The translations under genes were made by a program, and so were the position numbers. Under the pieces are notes generated by a model that saw nothing but the letters and a program-made list of their open reading frames with translations, did not search any database and was not told the DNA's origin. From contig NC_058522.1 of NCBI RefSeq assembly GCF_904849725.1, forward strand, positions 228,073,084 to 228,137,083: DNA of 64,000 nt, read 5' to 3'. Shown here piece by piece: positions 56,501-64,000 of this stretch (its first letter is position 1; the number at the start of each line of letters is the position of its first letter). The stretch comes from Hordeum vulgare subsp. vulgare. Taxonomy: Eukaryota; Streptophyta; Magnoliopsida; Poales; Poaceae.

Positions 56501-59500
56501 TGTAACATCCCAAAAATATAAATTTTGGAATGTTACAACAAATAAACAATTAGGATTTTTTTTTGTTTGAATGATATGTGATTGATAGTTTGAAATTGAG
56601 TGGAATTTGAAACTTAAAATGACTTTCCCAAAATTTTGTATTTTGAATCCCTATTCAATTTTGAGTTTGAATATTTTCAAAACCCTCTGGTAAAAAAATT
56701 CAAATGAGAGGAGGAAAATGACACTCCAAAAATCAGAGACAATGTCTTGATTCAAATTTTAAGTATTTTCAATTTATTTGAAATTCAAATTTCTTTTCGT
56801 TTTAAAGTTATTGCAAAAAAATAATTTTTTAAAAAGTATTTTATTTGGTCTTGAAAATATGTTCATGTTATAGGAAATTTTATTCTAAATTTTTTGATAT
56901 ATATTGTGCCTATATAAAATATTCTCTTACTTTCGTTTATATTTTTTTCGCTGTTTATTTTCAAAAAAAAGAGGCACTGTTCACTCGGTACTGTTCATCC
57001 AAGGAGAAAAAGAAAAAAAATAAGATGGCCGGATTTTCCTATGCAGGTGGCTGAATCCTTTTGGCCCATGCGGCTCATCTCTTTGTGCTTTTCTCCTCTT
57101 TTCGTCTATTGTTTAGTCCCACATTGCCTATCTATTAACCTTTAGACCTTCTTTCCACCTGTAAATATAGATCCATAGGAGCATTCAAAAATCATCTACT
57201 TCGCGTTAAATTAATCTTTTGGTTTAACTAGATTTATTAAATAAAAATATTTTCTTTTCTCCGACGGGATTTCTGGAAGTGGTCTCCTCTTTGGAATTAA
57301 TTCTTACTCTGCATTCTAAAGATAATTCTCTTCGTATTTTTTTATACTCCCGTAGTTTATTATTTATAGACCAGCATTCCTATACTAGTATATGGTAGAG
57401 TAATTAGATTTATCAATTAGTCTCAGTATTTACACATTAGTCCTAAAATTCTTTTAGACATAACACTTTTCTTCCATAAAATAGCTTGACCCTCATTTTT
57501 CAAATAGCCATAACTTTTTACTCGTTTATCTGAATTCGATGAAACCAACTCCTAGAGTTTTGTCTTGATCCCACCTATCCGGTGAACCTATCATATCAGC
57601 TTTTTTTGAAATTTGCAAATATCGAAATTTGTTCATACTCATATTTAAACTTCTTTTGATCATACCTTTTTATCTGTAGCTCCGTTTTAGATGAATCCAA
57701 TTTTGTCGGATTTGTATCAAAGTAATCTTCCCGTTTGTATCATTAGTTTTAACTTTTCAACTTATAATTTTGATCAAATCAGATTTATTTATTAGTGCCA
57801 AAAAGTGTTCACATCGTTCTAAGTTGATTTAATGTTATATTGAAATATTTGTATCTTTTGATCCACTATTTCAAATATAGTAATTCCTTTTTTCTACATG
57901 TTCATATTGATCTCCTGTATCCACTAGCATCATTAGTTTCGACCTTTGGACGTTACAAATTTGAGCGATTCAAATTTGTATTCGAACATTCATTTGATCT
58001 TATCTTGCAAATCGTAGCACCTTTTCAATTGATTCCTTTTACCCCTAAATACTCATGTCATATATTTTTTGTACATAACCATGAGACTTCAGTTCAACTT
58101 CTTTTGACCGTCTGAATGCAAATTCAATTCATACTTCAATTCGCTATAACTTGTGTTGTAGTTGTAGTGCTCCATTTCAAGAAATTCTTTCTATAAATAA
58201 ATCCTTATGTCTTATACTATTTGTCAAACAACATTCATGTTGTTCTCCCAATATTTTTGATCATCTCCCATAGTGTATGCAAATCAATTTTATATAGTGA
58301 TAGTTGATCATCCTTTGAATCTTTTGAGTTGACTCCTTTCACCTTTCCTTGTACAACACCATAATGCCCTATCTTTTCTTATTAAATCTTGGTATGTTGT
58401 TATTTTGCACCAAGACATGTTTTGTTCTTATGTTCTTTTGGTTCTTCATTTTGGGATGAATGTTTATTGAATGCTATTCATTTACGATAAATTGCTCGGA
58501 GTGTGGTGAGTAGAATTATCAGGATTATGAGAGCGACCATCTTCATCAAGTAATACCAGGCAGGTTCACGTTGATCATATTTTTACCTATGGTTTTATTG
58601 CTTTAGTTTCAACCTTATTCACCCATTGCATGCAAGTAGGTACTTGGAAACTTTGGTTATTGAGTAGTATGTTACTTTTGTCGGGACGTTATTTTGCTAT
58701 GCTCCTAGTAGACGGGGTTTGGTTGAGTGTTTATCATGAGTATTTTGAGAAACTTAATAATCAAGACCTGAAGACTCCAAGACTTGCAAGACCTCAGAAT
58801 GAAATATATGTCTAGGTGAAGGACGGTTCAGATGGGCTCCCTGGGAAAACCAGCGGAGGACCCGGGATGCATGGAGAAGAGCCACGACATCTTGCGGAAA
58901 GCTTCACCCAGGCTCAAAGAGATGGATGGATATTTCAAGACCCAAGGCTTACCCGCACAGCCACAAGTCATCATGGGCTCTCGCTTGGTTGGACAACGTG
59001 GTGATTCCGGACGGGCGGTGCTATGAGATGTAGATGAACAGTAGGATTGGATGGGCACCGACAGAGGCTCAGAGGAGCCCATTGAAAGACCGTGTTTTGA
59101 TCATCCGTTTATCAAACACCCTGAAGTGCGAGGACTCCAACGGAGGCGATCAATTCTTGTGGGGAACGTGTGCAAAACTCTGCAAAGAACTCAAACCTAA
59201 TCGATTAGCCGTGTTCACGGTCATGGACAACTTGTGCCAAAGGAACTGAAACTATCAGGAATTCTCAACACTATTAACTTATTGATGTGGGTAATATTTA
59301 TAACTTGGGTATGAGAAATGGTTGGTGGAACCTTCTCATTAACAACCAACAATGTAGTAAATTTTGCTTTTACTTCTCTCTTGTTGTAGGAAAATTTGCT
59401 TTATGCAAAACTTAAACTACAGCCCCACCTGCCATATATGCATGTAGTATAGATGATGTTTTCACCCCTCTTTTGTGACTTGCCGGCATATTCAATACGC

Positions 59501-59780
59501 TGACCTACATGGCTGCAACGTCTTATGTTGTAGATATTTTCTTCGACGAGTAAGAGTATGATTCAGGGTTACGGTCTGCACTCAACCTGCCGTTGGTGTT
59601 TATTGGGACTCCACTCCCTTTGTCTGTTTCCCTGAGATTTTGAGGTTTATATCAGTTTTACGTTATTTACATGTGATTGCACTTTGGTATATACATTGAT
59701 GTACTTTGTGTGCCAGCATACTAATCCAGGGATGGCATAGATACACAGAGGCTTGACTCTTTTTGAGTCGGGTTGCTACA
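56501..59780 (+). mobile_element. LARD-type solo LTR (copy e), 3.28 kb
   Basis: Starts TGTAACATCCCAAAAATA at 56501 and ends gggttgctaca at 59780, flanked by perfect duplications TAAAC at 56496-56500 and 59781-59785. The end matches copy a in reverse along about 500 bp. It contains an AT-rich middle (57.2-58.4 kb), a possible TATA region taaatata near 57163, and the conserved protein-like segment at 58832-59249. No internal region or partner LTR is present. Confidence 0.85.
58832..59249 (+). pseudogene. Conserved protein-like segment inside LARD LTR (copy e)
   Basis: Frame 58832-59026 reads GCMEKSHDILRKASPRLKEM and QPQVIMGSRLVGQRG. Frame 59034-59249 reads LSNTLKCEDSNGGDQFLWG and ELKPNRLAVFTVMDNL. 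Both match copy a at 9929-10352. I do not recognise the protein. An exon-like start is suggested by ccaggcaggttcac near 58555-58570 upstream. The two frames are offset, so the present copy is not intact. Confidence 0.5.
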
Positions 59781-59785
59781 TAAAC

Positions 59786-59864
59786 GGTGCTCATCTTTCT
59801 AATTTTCACCTTTCTTTTTGAAAAAGATTTAGATTCCACTTTTTTTAGTTATTTTAAAAGCACT
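59786..59864 (-). other. Remnant of Sabrina-like 3' region
   Basis: AT-rich 79 bp that continue the noncoding region interrupted at 56500; they end in gcact directly before the next LTR. Confidence 0.5.
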
Positions 59865-61265
59865 TGATAATACACAAGTATAGGGAAACAACATTTTTTT
59901 AGGGTAGAGTATTCAACCCAAATTTATAGATTCTACACAATGGGAGCCAAAGAATATTTGTAGGTATTAGTAGCTGAGTTGTCAATTCAACCACACTTGG
60001 AGATTTAATATGTGCAACACAGTGATTAGTAGCACAATACTATGATAATTTCGAAAGCAGTGGTGACGGTAGGAATAGCAACGGTAACCGTGATAGCAGT
60101 TTTGTACCAGTTGTAACAGAAGTAGTAACTGAGGAAGACAAATATGTGGAAAACTTGTAGGCACTAGATCAATGATATTGTTGGATAATATTCATCATAT
60201 AATAGTCATAACCTAGGGAGACACCGAACTAGCTCCCGTTCATCAATATATTATAGGCATGTATTCCGTAAATAGTCATACGTGCTTATGGACAATACCT
60301 TCCATGGTATCTTTTGTCCTACTCTCCCATGACAGCGGGGTCCATTAGGAAAAAAAGGGATATTAAGGCCTCCTTTTAATAGAGAAACGGAAGAAAGCAT
60401 TAACATATAGTGAATATATGAACTTCTCATACTATAATAATCATGAGAAAGAATTCCAATTATTGTCACTTTGGGGTATGCAGATCCTAACACGTTCAGA
60501 TCTAAGGTGCATATGACTTGCAAGATCAGATCAAGAACGTAGATATAATGGTGAAAATATAAACAGTTCAGATCTAAAATAATGGCACTCGATCCCTTGT
60601 GACAATAATTATGCGTGGCAAAGTCATAGCAACATCAATCTCCTAACATAGTGGATACTATGGATCAAGCCCTAACAAAACTAACGCGATTACATGATGA
60701 ATCCCATCCAACTCCTCATCGACCAGCGAGCCAACGAAGGAATTACTCACTCCCGTTGGGGATCATCATGGAATTGGTGATGAAGGAGGGTTGGTGATCA
60801 TGAAGACCGAAGATTCCCCTCTTCGTAGCCCCAAACGGGCTCTACATCTAGCCTCACGATGAAGAAGAAGAGGTGGTGGAGGTTCCGTATCGTGAAACGT
60901 GATGAAACTTCCTCTCCTATTGTTTCTCCAAAAATAGGATTTTATAGTGCTGAGATTAGGGTCAGCGGAGCCCCGAGGGCCCCACTACCCACCAGGGCAC
61001 GCTAGGAGGTGGCGCGCCCTGTACCTAGTGGGCGCCTGGGCCCCCCTCCAGTGGGTCTTGGTTCCAGTATTTTTCTTTATTCCACAAAAATTCTCCAGAA
61101 AGGTTCGTCCAATTCTGAGAACTTTTACTTCTGCACAAAAACAACACCATGTTAGTTCTGCTGAAAACATCGTTAGTCCTGGTTAGTTTCATTCAAATCA
61201 TGCAAATTAGGGTCCAAAGCAATAGTAAAAGCATTAGGAAAAGTAGATATGATGGAGACGTATCA
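59865..61265 (-). promoter_or_regulatory. Gypsy 3' LTR, minus strand, 1.4 kb
   Basis: On the minus strand it begins TGATACGTCTCCATCATATC at 61265 and ends with the complement of tgataatacacaagtatagg at 59865. It shares both ends with the LTRs at 43015 and 52153, so it belongs to the same Athila-type superfamily, but the middle differs. The purine primer complement caccccaaagcttaaccc follows at 61266, so the element body runs to the right. Confidence 0.75.
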
Positions 61266-61382
61266 ACACCCCAAAGCTTAACCCATTGCTTGTCCTCAAG
61301 CAATTCAGTTCAAAAACTGAAAGTTAAAAAGAAAAACTTTTATGAAATCTTTTGTTCTTGTTTACATATACACACTTAGAGA
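61266..61382 (-). other. Start of gypsy 3' noncoding region
   Basis: Short noncoding piece containing the purine tract complement and ttgcttgtcctcaagcaa, an 18-base inverted repeat near 61287-61304. It is cut at 61383 by the next LARD LTR. Confidence 0.6.
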
Positions 61383-64000
61383 TGTGGGTACCCCGACTTA
61401 TGAGTCGAGATCGCCGAATGAACGTGCTCAGTGATCCCTGAGATCAATGCTCACTGAACACACAGAAACTGAATAACAAGAGTCCTACAACCATACATAA
61501 TGTTTGGTACATTAAATGACCATTGGGCTCAAGTCTTACATATACAGGGCCTTGAGGTCCAGCACACCAAACTTGACCAATAGCGGAGATATTCGTCGAA
61601 AGTGTGAACCCATGCCATTAGCCTTAACCTACAGGCATTCTGAAAGAACGTCACCAAGTTAATCTTCACCATTTCCGGTTCTCTCATACGTGGTCAATGA
61701 AATAAACAGTGGCAAGCCAATGAGTACTTTGAATGTACTCGCAAACAACCCATGATGTGGAACAAGGTAATAAAGGAACATGGAATAGTATAAGAATGCA
61801 GCCTTTGCGGAAAGTAGATTTTTCTTTAATTACAGGAAAATGGTCAAGTGTAGGTATAATCATGCATCATAAGGTAGATGGTAATCATAAGAACAGGTTA
61901 CATATATCAACATTTTTGCTGAGGGCTGACCACCTCAGGTTCACCCTATATGCCAAGTCACCGGTCTTGACAATATCATCTTTCTCAACCACACACAGAC
62001 ACACACTTTTTTTACGCGGAAATGACTCGACGTAGTTTAAGCAGGATTACCCATCTATCCTTGACCGTGGACACGACTATTCGAATAGTTTTACACTCTG
62101 CAGAGCTTGTACGTTGTACCCACGAGATGCGGGAAACTTACATGTCATCCACGACTCGCGGTATACAACATACGTGAGGTAAGTACCCGATCATTGCCTT
62201 TCCCCTGACGACACTACACAAAGAGTCCGCTCGATTGGTACCCAACCCACATGAGGTACGTCTTACAAGCACCAATTCTAGACCCTATCATCTATGTGGG
62301 AACCAACGGTGTGCCCGGAACATGTAAAAACGACATAGTCGACCTACCTGGTACGACCCCGTCACGAGAGTGACCATATCAATGTCGCCACTAGTAATGC
62401 GGGCTCTTTGCTAGCACTGACCAAAGTAATCAACAAAGTCCCGTTCCATAAAGGGGTATCGGTCGCACATGTAAGGTTGGGACGGTCGACACATCATAAA
62501 TCAAATCCCAATTCCGAAACCACTCGCGCAAAAATTTCCGGTACACCATTTCTTTCTCAAGCAGTCATCCAGCTCAACACCATCACCCTCGGGCATTAGT
62601 GGCACCCGACTGGGTTTTCGTAAAACCTTCTATATCAACTCCGTGTTACTATCATCATGCATATGCTCATCCTATGCATAGAACTACTACTACTTGTCAG
62701 CTTTTATCACGATGACCCTCATAGATGGTAAGGTCATGCTCAATGCAAGTGCTCCGGAGGAGCCATCAGTATCACCATGCTGGGGTGTACCGATTAATCT
62801 TGACAATATGCGTCGGAATAAAATAATCAACATGTCATGCATAAAACATTTTCTCAGACATGGTCAAAGGGCTTCTTGCCTTTGCTCATATAAGTCCTCA
62901 AGGTCTTCGAGGTCTTCCGGTCCAAATCCGAGTACTCCATCTACTCCGTCAACTATAATCGAAAACAATCACAGTAAGCCACACAACAAGCAGAAAGAAA
63001 AGTGCTATATAAATAGGAGTTTATTTTTCCTGGACCTCTCTGGTCATAATAAAAATATGTGAAGTTTTCTCTATGAGATTTGGACAATCTGGGATTTTTG
63101 AATGAACGAAAGGAGGAATAGGAGACCTTTAAGAAGCCTACGGAAAATATTCTGCTAAAAATGAGTGGAGGTACTCATTTAACATAGCACAATTTTAGAA
63201 ACATTTAGCAAGTTGTTTCACTAGATTTGGAGTGGATATGAATATTCTAGGGATTTTCTAACATTTGATAAATAGAAAAAAGGAGCTGTTCATTTAATGC
63301 AACAGAAACATGCTAGACAAAATTGTTGATTATGCTTCAAAAATAGTGCATGATATTAGAAGACTTTAGAAATTGGAATCACTCCATTTGGAGTTGATTT
63401 GAATCCTCTAGGATTTTTGTAAGGGGTGTTTAAAATATTCAAATGGGCATCTGAATATTAACACCACACGAAAGTCTTTTGGAGAAATGTGCTCAAATGA
63501 AAAGTCTTCTAGATAGATCTCAAATTTAGGAACATGTAGACATTTGAATCATCAGATTTGGAGCTCAAATGAATTGTGTATGAAATTTATAGGATCTGAA
63601 GAAATAGGAAAAAGAAAAGGAGCTATACCATATTGGTTATAAGGCGCACACGGCGCTGGGAGGAATTGGGTCGGCCTTGCGGCTCGGCCTAGCTAACGGG
63701 AGGGCCACGTCGAAGGCGCCCTCATGGAAGACGCTACCACAACACGGGAGGCAGCTGGGGCAAAGCCGGCTTCCATTTAAAAACAAGCGGGCCCGGCCAT
63801 TAGGAGGATGACATGGGACCCCGCGGGTTAGGTCCCCAAACTTCCACTCGCACACAGGAGAGGCAGGGGAGGCCGACCCGGCTGGTGCTCGTGCCTTCTC
63901 CGGCGGCTCCAGTCTCCTCCGGGGAAATCCCCACCACCGCGTGCTCGGGGAGCTGATCCGAACTCGGCTGGTGCTCCTGTTTCACCAGGGAGTTATTCGG
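61383..64000 (-). mobile_element. LARD-type LTR (copy f), cut by window end
   Basis: Begins tgtgggtaccccgacttatgag, the same end as copy d and, in reverse, copy b. Reverse-complement blocks shared with copy b include gtcgaccgtcccaacctta (62479-62497 here), tgcagagtgtaaaactattcgaatag (62078-62103) and agccctttgaccatg (62863-62877). A protein-like stretch corresponds to 39930-40850. From about 63640 the sequence is GC-rich and matches the leader position of other copies. The 5' end of this LTR is beyond the window, so whether it is solo is unknown. Confidence 0.75.

Noticed and set aside
63637..63985. Two minus-strand frames of 61-72 codons near the right edge
   Set aside because: They fall in the GC-rich leader position of LARD LTR copy f and show no domain.
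1..64000. A novel defence, secondary-metabolite or other multigene system
   Set aside because: No cluster of intact non-transposon genes exists; all recognisable domains are gag, protease, integrase, reverse transcriptase or RNase H.

Overview
The window is 64 kb of intergenic heterochromatin from a large grass genome, almost certainly a Triticeae cereal (barley, wheat, rye or a close relative). The signs are a BARE-1/Angela/WIS-type copia LTR at 45.5 kb, a Sabrina-like gypsy element at 30.5-38.6 kb, several very long LTRs of the LARD (large retrotransposon derivative) type, and LTR retrotransposons inserted into one another throughout. I found no convincing host gene, tRNA, rRNA, CRISPR array or prokaryotic-type operon. 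Nearly every protein-like reading frame is a decayed retrotransposon domain broken by stops or frameshifts.

Layout from left to right. 0-4.37 kb: plus-strand Ty1/copia pol remnant with its 3' LTR. 4.37-7.57 kb: three minus-strand elements in series, each kept only as the start of its internal region plus its 5' LTR; the two left ones have tRNA-iMet-like primer sites and short GC-rich repeats. 7.57-13.31 kb: 5' part of a minus-strand LARD (LTR 9391-13311, primer site, internal reading frames). 13.31-15.80 kb plus 41.51-45.06 kb: one minus-strand Athila-like gypsy element, cut into two pieces by a 25.7-kb insertion. That insertion (15806-41502, 5-bp target duplication AATAA) is a LARD solo LTR. 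It contains a Tat-like gypsy element (16562-29844, duplication CTGTC), which itself contains another LARD solo LTR (22327-27189, duplication AGCCG). The first solo LTR also contains a complete Sabrina-like element (30512-38624, duplication CGAGG/TGAGG). 45.06-45.54 kb: unassigned GC-rich sequence. 45.54-46.32 kb: part of a BARE-type LTR, entered by a minus-strand copia element (46324-52152, 5' LTR missing). That element is entered by a minus-strand Sabrina-like element (3' LTR 52153-53677 and 3' untranslated part). That one carries a LARD solo LTR (56501-59780, duplication TAAAC) and, at its right edge, a further gypsy 3' LTR (59865-61265). A sixth LARD copy begins at 61383 and runs off the window.

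The order of insertion can be read from the nesting: the Athila-like element came first, then the LARD solo LTR inside its pol, then the Tat-like and Sabrina-like elements inside that, then a second LARD LTR inside the Tat-like element. By eye the two LTRs of the Tat-like element differ by about 10% in a sampled 400 bp, and those of the Sabrina-like element by about 4-7%, which fits this order. The most interesting material is not a gene system. It is (i) a group of six LARD LTR copies, several sharing a protein-like segment inside the LTR, (ii) internal tandem arrays in the Tat-like element (exact 45-bp coding-phase repeats and a 78-bp array built around a polypurine-like motif), and (iii) a clean, datable nest of insertions. 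Family names are from memory of characteristic termini and were not checked against a database.
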